This document shows positions 1 through 5,455 of a stretch of DNA of 5,455 nt, piece after piece. The translations under genes and the position numbers were made by a program. Position 1 is the first letter of the stretch; each line of letters opens with the position of its first letter. A model generated the notes under the pieces. That model ran no database searches, was not told the DNA's origin, and saw only the letters and a program-made list of their open reading frames with translations. This DNA comes from an uncultured bacterium (GTDB lineage: Bacteria > Bacteroidota > Ignavibacteria > Ignavibacteriales > Melioribacteraceae), in the NCBI GenBank assembly GCA_937936675.1, contig CALDDL010000154.1, positions 1-5,455 of the forward strand. Direction: 5' to 3'.

Positions 1-984
1 AAACATGTAGAAAAAGGATGGTTCACTGATTATATGCCAGATCTCAATCACGATAATCCATTCGTGCAAAAATATATTACACAAAACACGATCTGGTGGA
101 TTGAATCGAGCGGACTTGATGGAGTAAGAGAGGATACATATCCTTATTGCGGTCAAAAATTTATGTCCCAATGGGCAGCGGCTATAATGAATGAATATCC
201 AAAGCTAAATATAGTAGGTGAAGTATGGACGGGCGAGCCGCAATTTTTAGCAGGATATCAGAAAGATAATTTATATAGAGGTTCTTTTAATACCAATCTT
301 CCTGCTCTTACTGATTTTGGATTTCGTGATATATTGGTAAATTACTTACAAGGCAACAGAGGTATTTATTCAATTTACGAATTACTTACAAATGATTTTC
401 TTTATAAAGATCCTTCTAATCTAGTTACATTTATAGATAATCATGATGTGGCAAGGACAATGTTTTATGCAAAGGATAATATTGCAAAAGCAAAAATAGC
501 TTACACACTACTCTTCTCTATGCGCGGCATTCCGAGTTTTTTATACGGTTCAGAGATTGGAATGGTTGGGACTGAAGACCATGGCGAGTTAAGGATTCCA
601 TTCCCCGGCGGATTCCAAAATGATTCGAGAAATGCTTTTGAAAAAGACGGCAGGTCTATTTACGAAAACTATATTTTTGATTTTATTTCTAAATTAATCC
701 ACGTGAGGAAAAATAATGAAGCACTCTCTATCGGAAAAACAATTCATATCCCTCCCGTTAATGAAACCTATATCTATTTTAGAATTACAGAAAATCAGAA
801 AATAATGGGTGCCATTAATAACAACACTCGTGAACAAGAAATTGATTTGGCTGAATTGAAAAATATTTTAGGGAAAAGTAGAACTATTAAATCATTGATG
901 AATGAAACGGAAATAGAAATTCCCGCTGATTATAAATTGAAACTAAATCCATTGAGTGCGGAACTCTTTCTATTGGTGGAATAG
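1..984 (+). CDS. GH13 alpha-amylase family hydrolase, SusA/neopullulanase-like (3' part)
   Basis: This is the C-terminal part of a starch or maltodextrin hydrolase. The reading frame is open to base 1, so the 5' end lies outside the window; the ATG at base 34 is an internal Met (context GWFTDYMPDLN), not the start. The 327 visible residues hold the second half of the (beta/alpha)8 barrel plus the C-terminal beta domain. GH13 region II reads GVREDTYPY, with the nucleophile Asp at visible residue 45. Region III reads IVGEVW, with the acid/base Glu at residue 74. Region IV reads FIDNHD, with the third Asp at residue 149. The PDLN..NPFV and TYPY signatures and the later FPGGFQND segment resemble the SusA/neopullulanase/cyclomaltodextrinase subgroup, which acts on alpha-1,4 glucans or cyclodextrins, often in the periplasm. 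Any signal peptide is out of view. It ends with TAG at 982-984 and converges on the pilin-like operon. The family call is firm; the exact substrate is inferred. Confidence 0.93.
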   Translation, partial: KHVEKGWFTDYMPDLNHDNPFVQKYITQNTIWWIESSGLDGVREDTYPYCGQKFMSQWAAAIMNEYPKLNIVGEVWTGEPQFLAGYQKDNLYRGSFNTNLPALTDFGFRDILVNYLQGNRGIYSIYELLTNDFLYKDPSNLVTFIDNHDVARTMFYAKDNIAKAKIAYTLLFSMRGIPSFLYGSEIGMVGTEDHGELRIPFPGGFQNDSRNAFEKDGRSIYENYIFDFISKLIHVRKNNEALSIGKTIHIPPVNETYIYFRITENQKIMGAINNNTREQEIDLAELKNILGKSRTIKSLMNETEIEIPADYKLKLNPLSAELFLLVE

Positions 985-1102
985 TTAGTAAAAAAATTGC
1001 ACCTATTATGAATTTTGATTCCTGATTTAAATATCAAGAGTAATGGTCAGATAACAAAATTAACACATTATCATTAACTGAAATCTTAAAGCAATAAATT
1101 GA

Positions 1103-2494
1103 TTACTCAAACCAAGAAACAACTTCATAATTATTAGTATGCGGAAAATAAGGAGGTACTTTAAGAAGCAGCCGCTCATCATACTTATGTACAAATCTTA
1201 ATCCCTTATATGGATTGCCGGCATTATTATAATTAGCCGTTACTCTTAAGTCATCTGCAATCAGTCCTCCAAAGATATTCCAGTTGCCTAAGAAATTTTG
1301 GTTGACAAGTCCATCCTCGGGACCGATGGTTCCGTTCATACAATACATCGATGCCATAGTTGTGATACTCTTACCGAGAGTATTGGAATTTGATTGAATC
1401 CGAATAGTTTCTTCTGCAATAATGCCTGCAAGGTCATCGGAATTAGGATTTGTTCTTGGGTCAGATGCATAAGTGAAATCATCTTCAAAATAAACGCCCC
1501 CCGCTCCGCTTGTACCCTTTTTGGTTGCAGCTATTGTTATGTTCCCATTAACCACACCTTTAGTATAAACATTTCCTCTTTCTACATAAATAATTCCGTT
1601 GGGAGCGAAGGTGGATAGATTTTGAGTTTTCGATGCAGACCATGCACCTGTGCCTACTCTCTGTTGAAACGTTACAGTAGAATTAGAATTAAAGTATAAT
1701 TTTACATCCACCTTTTTATTTGAATTTGTTGTATCGCGAAAAATCTTACTTGCCTTAGACCTCATACCTGTAGTATCAAATACTAAGGGAAGGTCTAGTC
1801 CCGTTTCATAACCGCCATAAAACTTAGGGTCTTTTGGTGTTCCTGATTTTGTTAAACCTGTGCGAGTGGAAACTTTCCCCAAGAAAACAGGCGAACCCAT
1901 TGTTGTAAGTTTTCCATTTGTATGAAATGGCCCATCGAATGTATCACCGGTAGCGGGATAAGCACTCGAGATACTTGCATAATAATTGCCAAACTTTGCA
2001 AAATTGCTCGGTCTAAGCTCTACAATTATCGTTTTTGTTACACCTTCAAAAGTTCCTTCGGAAACAATGGTTGCTAACTGCTGATAATTAGTATTTGCAT
2101 CGCAGGTACCGAGAAAATCGCCATGAGCGAGGTGTGCGGCTACTGCACCGGCAGGAATACTCATTGTATGACGAGCAGATGAATTCCCGGGCGGGATATG
2201 GCATATAGTTACTTTACCGTTAGGATTCCCTGCCGCATTATTAGAGACATAAACATTTAATGTGCCTCCCTGATAAGATAAATTTGAGAAGCCAGCCTCC
2301 CAAGTTTTATCCATAAATATAGAGTTTGCAGCTAGGTTAGCTCCGCTAACTGCAATATTATATGCAATTGTCTCAATATAATATCGGGAATAGTTATCCA
2401 TACCTCTAATAGTGAGTCTATTAAAATTATGCCCCACAACTAAGAAGATAAGACTAAATCCAAGTACTAATAAAAGAGCTGCTTTTCCGCCCAT
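1103..2494 (-). CDS. PilX/GspK-like pilus assembly protein (DUF4900-like) with inserted Cys/His module
   Basis: Third and last gene of the pilin-like operon, 463 aa. Residues 5-21 form one hydrophobic helix (AALLLVLGFSLIFLVVG). It is followed by an amphipathic stretch with NIAVSGANLAANSIF (46-60), resembling the 'A..SGA..A' segment after the helix in PilX and GspK minor pilins. The remainder is a long beta-rich extracytoplasmic region (GGTLNVYV near 76-83, KTIIVELRP near 154-162) ending in an EVVSWFE tail, which I associate with DUF4900-type proteins of the FCB group. A compact Cys/His module occupies residues 93-132 and is listed separately. The start is fixed: it overlaps the stop of the upstream gene by one base, has GAGG 8 nt upstream, and an in-frame TAG lies two codons before it. 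The leader can therefore be only MG or MGG, with no GFTLIE-type prepilin motif. Likely role: inner-membrane-anchored minor subunit of a type IV pilus or secretion pseudopilus. Family resemblance is by eye; function is inferred. Confidence 0.75.
   Translation of the reverse strand: MGGKAALLLVLGFSLIFLVVGHNFNRLTIRGMDNYSRYYIETIAYNIAVSGANLAANSIFMDKTWEAGFSNLSYQGGTLNVYVSNNAAGNPNGKVTICHIPPGNSSARHTMSIPAGAVAAHLAHGDFLGTCDANTNYQQLATIVSEGTFEGVTKTIIVELRPSNFAKFGNYYASISSAYPATGDTFDGPFHTNGKLTTMGSPVFLGKVSTRTGLTKSGTPKDPKFYGGYETGLDLPLVFDTTGMRSKASKIFRDTTNSNKKVDVKLYFNSNSTVTFQQRVGTGAWSASKTQNLSTFAPNGIIYVERGNVYTKGVVNGNITIAATKKGTSGAGGVYFEDDFTYASDPRTNPNSDDLAGIIAEETIRIQSNSNTLGKSITTMASMYCMNGTIGPEDGLVNQNFLGNWNIFGGLIADDLRVTANYNNAGNPYKGLRFVHKYDERLLLKVPPYFPHTNNYEVVSWFE
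2099..2218 (-). other. Inserted CHIPPGN / HLAHGD Cys-His module within the PilX-like protein
   Basis: This codes for residues 93-132 of the PilX-like protein. The motif runs KVTICHIPPGN, then H109, then AAHLAHGDFLGTC. I recognise this as a short recurring module seen in many bacterial extracellular proteins of otherwise unrelated type; I know no established function for it. Cys98, His99, His109, His121, His124, Asp126 and Cys131 are candidates for metal binding, or the two cysteines could form a disulfide. It lies between two strand-like segments of the host domain, so it probably sits in a surface loop. Hand count over 2101-2220 gives 63 of 120 G+C (52%), against 46 of 120 just upstream in the gene and 41 of 120 just downstream. 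Its Gly/Ala/Pro/His content explains part of this. Confidence 0.7.
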
Positions 2495-3093
2495 TATCTA
2501 TTCCTCAAGTTACGTGCTGCCAGACGAACCTGCCTCCAAAAAACACTCGAATATTCGTTATCATAAGCAGCATAATTTTCGATTTTTAAATCGATTCTCA
2601 TTGTATAAATCTGACCCGGCTTCGTTATCGGGAATGAAAGCAAATTTCCAAATGCGTCATAGTAAATTAATTTAAACTGAGTAACTCCCAAATTTACTCC
2701 CTTTGGCGTTTCTCCATTTACTACACGATATAAAAATCGGTCTCTGGGATTTGGAGTAACTGTAAGTTCAGAGGCAGGACCAACATAATATTTCATTGTA
2801 TCAACAATCATATCGTTATTTACATCTGTCTGAAAAACAATCCTATTTGAATCCGCTATAAGAATTGCCTTGGTAGGATCGGGAATTTTTTGCCAGTTCT
2901 TGCAATATCCGATCTTTCTGAAATCATATTCTAATAAAGTTACAATTTCTACAAGACTTTCCTGGACTATAAGCTCGCCACCATATACATAAGTATTTTT
3001 AGTGGCTGCTTCATTCATTCTTAAAAGAATCAGAAGAAGCATTCCGCCTACTAAAGTTGAACCCAATATGTCTATTAATGTACTAAATCCCAT
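2494..3093 (-). CDS. PilW/PulJ-like minor pilin
   Basis: Second gene of the operon, 199 aa. The N-terminus MGFSTLIDILGS leads directly into a hydrophobic helix (about residues 5-24), which looks like a prepilin helix with almost no leader. Residues 55-63 read EYDFRKIGY, close to the 'DlR.aGy' segment conserved after the helix in PilW and GspJ proteins. RIVFQTDVNNDMIVDTMKYYVG (two overlapping PilW-like stretches, about 85-106) and GVTQFKLIYYDAFGN (about 140-154) are also typical of PilW globular domains. If Gly2 were the cleavage site, Phe would be +1 but the acidic residue (Asp8) would be at +6, not the usual Glu at +5. The start overlaps the preceding stop by one base (TAATG), and an in-frame TAG two codons upstream rules out a longer leader. 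No Shine-Dalgarno is visible, so termination-reinitiation is likely. Inferred role: part of the initiating tip complex with the flanking subunits. Exact family naming (PilW or GspJ) is uncertain. Confidence 0.75.
   Translation of the reverse strand: MGFSTLIDILGSTLVGGMLLLILLRMNEAATKNTYVYGGELIVQESLVEIVTLLEYDFRKIGYCKNWQKIPDPTKAILIADSNRIVFQTDVNNDMIVDTMKYYVGPASELTVTPNPRDRFLYRVVNGETPKGVNLGVTQFKLIYYDAFGNLLSFPITKPGQIYTMRIDLKIENYAAYDNEYSSVFWRQVRLAARNLRNR
2503..2507 (-). promoter_or_regulatory. Shine-Dalgarno-like TGAGG before the PilX-like gene
   Basis: The minus strand reads TGAGG, then 8 nt, then the ATG at 2494. It lies inside the last codons of the PilW-like gene. It is the only good Shine-Dalgarno match among the starts in this window, and it supports this start together with the overlapping stop codon. 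Confidence 0.5.
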
Positions 3094-3596
3094 TATCTAA
3101 AATACCAATAACTAAATACTGTTGACATTTTTACTGTATCAACCATTGATGGACTTGTAATAGTAACAGAAATCTTTTTATGCCAGCTTCTCGAATTTGT
3201 AAAGCTATTTAGATTTGGAGGATTTACATATTTAACAACACAAGAAGCATTAAAAACGGCAGATTGAAAAGTCGGGTCTCCGGAAGTGTTTTTTGTATAT
3301 CCATTATAATCATCGAAATCATCAAAATCGGGATATACTTCACCTGTTTCTTTACCAAGAGAATTTGGATTGGTCAAACTATTTACGTTGCCCAAGCTCA
3401 TATCAACTGAATTAGCATCAAATGCTTTAGAGCTTGCCTCCTCTATTATCGAAGTGCCGAGCGAAACAGCCATAACTCCAAACTTTGTTTCATACATAAG
3501 ATTAGATGTATTGAAAAAATTAGTGTTCACTCTTAGAATGACAACCGTTAATAGCATCATTGCTGCAATAGTAATCATCATTTGACCGGTATTCAT
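3093..3596 (-). CDS. PilV/GspI-like minor pilin-type protein
   Basis: First gene of the operon, 167 aa. Residues 5-23 form a single N-terminal hydrophobic helix (MNTGQMMITIAAMMLL...). It continues into an amphipathic helix with VSLGTSIIEEASSKAFD (44-60), resembling the 'A..lA.s.iEe' segment of PilV-like minor pilins. A very acidic stretch, VYPDFDDFDDYNGY, occupies residues 87-100, followed by a beta-rich C-terminal half ending SYWYFR. The start is the first ATG after an in-frame TAG three codons upstream, so the leader can be no more than MNTG, and the +5 Glu of classical prepilins is absent. No Shine-Dalgarno is seen. The gene shares the A of TAATG with the PilW-like gene after it. The assignment rests on the helix, the conserved-looking segment and the V-W-X gene order; sequence identity to characterised PilV may be low. 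Confidence 0.65.
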   Translation of the reverse strand: MNTGQMMITIAAMMLLTVVILRVNTNFFNTSNLMYETKFGVMAVSLGTSIIEEASSKAFDANSVDMSLGNVNSLTNPNSLGKETGEVYPDFDDFDDYNGYTKNTSGDPTFQSAVFNASCVVKYVNPPNLNSFTNSRSWHKKISVTITSPSMVDTVKMSTVFSYWYFR

Positions 3597-3637
3597 AATG
3601 GTCTATATTTAATTAAGAAAATTGTAAATTTACTTAG

Positions 3638-3670
3638 CAAAATCTACACAATATTAATAACTATTAGCAA
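3638..3670 (-). promoter_or_regulatory. Candidate promoter of the pilin-like operon
   Basis: On the minus strand a TTG (3668-3670) is followed after 21 nt by TAGATTTTG (3638-3646). This is one base longer than the Bacteroidota -7 consensus TAnnTTTG. The 21-nt spacing equals that in the kinase promoter candidate. It lies about 40 nt before the operon start in a 122-bp intergenic gap. The imperfect -7 box makes this tentative. Confidence 0.3.
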
Positions 3671-3718
3671 TCTATGTGCCAGTAAATTAGTCTATTATCG
3701 ATAGAAAAACGATTAATT

Positions 3719-4615
3719 TTAATGTCCTTTTCCATACATTTTTTCACCTGCGGTAATTTCTACCGGTAAATGATTCCGCTTTGGTGGAAGTGGACATGTA
3801 GCATACTGAGAAAAAACACACGGTGGATTATACGATTTATTAAAATCAATATTTGTTTTGCCAGAAGAATCCGGTTTCGGAACAGATAAAAATCTTCCAC
3901 CGCCATAAGTATCTTCTCCGCTGGTTTTATCGGCAAATATTACGAAGTAAGAATCCTCTACACCTTCTAATACATCAAGTGAATATTTCTCACCTTCTAT
4001 TTCAAATGATAAATTGCCAGGAGATATTTCTTCTTCGATTGTACCTAGTATGTTAGGAACAGAAATTTTTTTTGTGGGATTATATGGACTAAATTTAGCC
4101 TCAATCTTCCAATCTGAATTAACGGGATATCTTTCAACGCCTTCAAAACTAAATAGATTATTGTTCTTAAGATCTCTTAAGCGTACTCCAAACCTATCTC
4201 CTCTCTTTATTATAAACCAAACAAGAGATGCATGCCTTAGAGAAGAGCTATCTTCATCATCGGGTTTTAATTCCATCTCTTTAATCATTTTACCATTATT
4301 AAGTATTGTAATATCAGGATTAATTCTTACGAATACTTTACCGCTATCGAGAATAAATACTCCCGCATGATCATTAATTTTTCCTTTAGGAAATATAAGG
4401 TCATTACCGGCAGCACTACCGAAGCTATTCTCTCCCTCTTTAAGCCAATAGAGACCAGCGAGATTAAGCCAACCTCTTTCCTTTTTTAATCCCTCCTCTC
4501 TCTTATTGTGCCATTGATTTATTTCATCTATATATTTCGGTTCTCCCTTCTCTTCATATCTGCTGCAAAAAGTTAAAAGTACTGCTGCTATGAGTAATGT
4601 TATTTTTATTTTCAT
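3719..4615 (-). CDS. DUF1684 family protein, probable lipoprotein
   Basis: 298 aa, full length for the family. The N-terminus (MKIKITLLIAAVLLTFC) is a short basic region and hydrophobic stretch ending at Cys17, a probable lipoprotein signal, although Phe at -1 is atypical for a lipobox. The mature part matches the DUF1684 pattern: a W...R...L segment (about 35-43), GWLNLAGLYWL (48-58), EGENSFGS (60-67), TYGGGRFL in the C-terminal third, and the hallmark NPPC (263-266) and YATCPLPP (271-278) followed by LPVEITAGE. Cys266 and Cys274 are therefore close together near the C-terminus. The biochemical function of the family is unknown to me. The start is supported because the nearest upstream in-frame triplet in the leader is TAG. 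It is transcribed alone, divergently from the histidine kinase, and is separated from the pilin-like operon by 122 bp. The family call is strong; lipidation is inferred. Confidence 0.9.
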   Translation of the reverse strand: MKIKITLLIAAVLLTFCSRYEEKGEPKYIDEINQWHNKREEGLKKERGWLNLAGLYWLKEGENSFGSAAGNDLIFPKGKINDHAGVFILDSGKVFVRINPDITILNNGKMIKEMELKPDDEDSSSLRHASLVWFIIKRGDRFGVRLRDLKNNNLFSFEGVERYPVNSDWKIEAKFSPYNPTKKISVPNILGTIEEEISPGNLSFEIEGEKYSLDVLEGVEDSYFVIFADKTSGEDTYGGGRFLSVPKPDSSGKTNIDFNKSYNPPCVFSQYATCPLPPKRNHLPVEITAGEKMYGKGH

Positions 4616-4640
4616 ATCTATTCTTTCATCTTGTTGATGA

Positions 4641-4648
4641 CAAATATA
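4641..4648 (-). promoter_or_regulatory. -7 box (TATATTTG) for the DUF1684 gene
   Basis: The minus strand reads TATATTTG, an exact match to the Bacteroidota -7 element TAnnTTTG, 25 nt before the DUF1684 ATG. No TTG at the usual -33 distance was found; the nearest upstream one is about 30 nt away. The implied 5' leader would be about 20 nt. Confidence 0.5.
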
Positions 4649-4667
4649 AAAAATATTTTAATCGTTA

Positions 4668-4699
4668 TTGAGATTATTCAATAGAATTAAGTAACTTTG
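4668..4699 (+). promoter_or_regulatory. Promoter of the histidine kinase gene (TTG-N21-TAACTTTG)
   Basis: TTG at 4668-4670 and TAACTTTG at 4692-4699 match the Bacteroidota -33 and -7 elements (TTG and TAnnTTTG) with a 21-nt spacer. The ATG is 26 nt past the -7 box, giving a short leader with no Shine-Dalgarno. It stands back to back with the DUF1684 -7 box, 43 bp away. Confidence 0.55.
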
Positions 4700-4725
4700 G
4701 ACTTTCCTATTATTAAAAAATATTA

Positions 4726-5455
4726 ATGAACAATTCAGAAAACCGTTTTAAATTACTAGGCTTACAAGATCCATTTAATTATTTAGTAGAAATCTCACCC
4801 GATCCTATTTATATAATACGAAATGATGAATTGATATTTGTGAATAAGGCATGGCTAGAATTATTTGAATATCAAGAAAACGAAGTGCTCGGTAAAAAAC
4901 AATTTTATTTAAACATAGTTGCGCCCGAGAGTCAAAAATTAATTCATAGTAAGATTAAAAATCCGCCGAATGAAGAAGCGAAAAGCTCGAAATACCAATT
5001 TACCGGGATATCAAAGAACGGCAAAAAAATCCTTATCGAAGCACACGTTTATGGAGTAAAGATTGGTGATACTATCGCTCATGTGGGTATCTATCGAAAT
5101 CTTACCGAAGTAAATGAAGAGATAGAAAAATTATCCGCATTGAAATCGGGTTTTCTTGCTCAAATATCTCATGAAATTCGCACTCCAATTAATGTAATTC
5201 TTAATTTTATGGAGTTACTGAAAATAGATAACATCCATGATATCGCAGCTACCTATGAAGAAGAATTAAATATTGTAGAATCGGCAAGCAGAAGAATAAT
5301 TAGAACTATCGATCTTATACTTAATATGTCCGAAATGCAATCGGGAACATATAAAGGTATCTTGAAAGAAATTGATCTTCATAAAGATGTGATAGTTCCT
5401 GTGTTTAACGAGATGCAAAGTTTTGCAAAGAGTAAAAAATTGTCTGTCGATATCA
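4726..5455 (+). CDS. PAS domain sensor histidine kinase (5' part, cut by window end)
   Basis: Open from ATG 4726 to the window edge with no stop; 243 residues are visible. An in-frame TAA at 4714-4716 makes this ATG the first possible start. Residues about 16-128 form a PAS domain: DPFNYLVEISPDPIYII, then FVNKAW..LF.Y...EVLGK, and later GKKILIEAHV and GIYRNLTE. A short linker leads to HisKA dimerisation, with the H-box FLAQISHEIRTPIN and the phospho-accepting His at residue 149 (codon 5170-5172). The second dimerisation helix runs to about residue 205. The N, G1 and G2 boxes of the ATPase domain lie beyond the window. No membrane segment or signal peptide is visible, so the part seen is cytoplasmic. 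Its ligand and response regulator cannot be told; a receiver or output domain could follow downstream. It is transcribed divergently from the DUF1684 gene with its own promoter candidate. Confidence 0.93.
   Translation, partial: MNNSENRFKLLGLQDPFNYLVEISPDPIYIIRNDELIFVNKAWLELFEYQENEVLGKKQFYLNIVAPESQKLIHSKIKNPPNEEAKSSKYQFTGISKNGKKILIEAHVYGVKIGDTIAHVGIYRNLTEVNEEIEKLSALKSGFLAQISHEIRTPINVILNFMELLKIDNIHDIAATYEEELNIVESASRRIIRTIDLILNMSEMQSGTYKGILKEIDLHKDVIVPVFNEMQSFAKSKKLSVDI

Noticed and set aside
34..36. ATG at 34 as the start of the amylase gene
   Set aside because: The frame is open to base 1 and the preceding residues (GWFTDY) are part of the GH13 barrel, so this is an internal Met of a gene cut by the window edge.
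1041..1076. Imperfect AT-rich stem (TAAT + GATAA pairing with TTATC + ATTA) between the convergent genes, possible terminator
   Set aside because: It needs a 5-nt bulge and a 13-nt loop, contains almost no G-C pairs and is not followed by a T tract on either strand. I do not call a terminator here.
1103..3596. The operon as a novel defence or secretion toxin system
   Set aside because: The helix-plus-beta architecture, EYDFRKIGY and SGANLAANS segments and V-W-X gene order fit minor pilins; no nuclease, toxin or immunity motif is visible.
3692..3706. Small hairpin TCTAT-TATCG-ATAGA downstream of the DUF1684 stop
   Set aside because: Only 5 bp of A-T-rich stem, and on the transcribed (minus) strand the T run precedes rather than follows it, so it does not fit an intrinsic terminator.
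1394..4370. Plus-strand open frames at 1394-1618, 2412-2675, 3370-3585, 3853-4056 and 4014-4370
   Set aside because: All lie opposite well-supported minus-strand genes, and their translations show no recognisable domain; they are shadow frames.

Overview
The window looks like an AT-rich chromosomal segment from the Bacteroidota/Ignavibacteriota side of the FCB group. Hand-counted stretches outside one module are about 34-38% G+C. The assignment rests on three things: a SusA/neopullulanase-like GH13 enzyme, two divergent TAnnTTTG (-7 type) promoter boxes typical of Bacteroidota sigma factors, and start codons that mostly lack a Shine-Dalgarno sequence. The genus cannot be fixed from the sequence alone.

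Layout. Bases 1-984 (+) are the 3' part of a GH13 glycoside hydrolase gene carrying all three catalytic carboxylates. It converges, across a 118-bp gap with no clear terminator, on a three-gene operon on the minus strand (3596 down to 1103). The operon's products look like PilV-, PilW- and PilX-type minor pilins (equivalently GspI/J/K-type pseudopilins), and the genes are joined by two identical 1-nt stop/start overlaps. Upstream of it, also on the minus strand, is a DUF1684 family protein with a probable lipoprotein signal (3719-4615). A 110-bp divergent intergenic region separates that gene from a plus-strand PAS-HisKA sensor histidine kinase (4726 to the window edge), which is cut before its ATPase domain.

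How the genes relate. Only the three pilin-like genes form an evident functional unit: three small membrane-anchored subunits with a single N-terminal hydrophobic helix, in the V-W-X order of minor pilin clusters. Such subunits usually make the priming tip complex of a type IV pilus or type II secretion pseudopilus, but no major pilin, ATPase, platform protein or prepilin peptidase is in the window. The amylase, the DUF1684 protein and the kinase show no functional link to them beyond adjacency.

The most unusual points are in this operon. In-frame TAG codons just upstream of all three starts limit the leaders to about two to four residues. In addition, the PilX-like protein carries a compact, G+C-rich Cys/His 'CHIPPGN...HLAHGD...C' module (2099-2218) placed in what looks like a beta-hairpin loop. 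No RNA genes, CRISPR arrays, insertion sequences or long repeats were seen.
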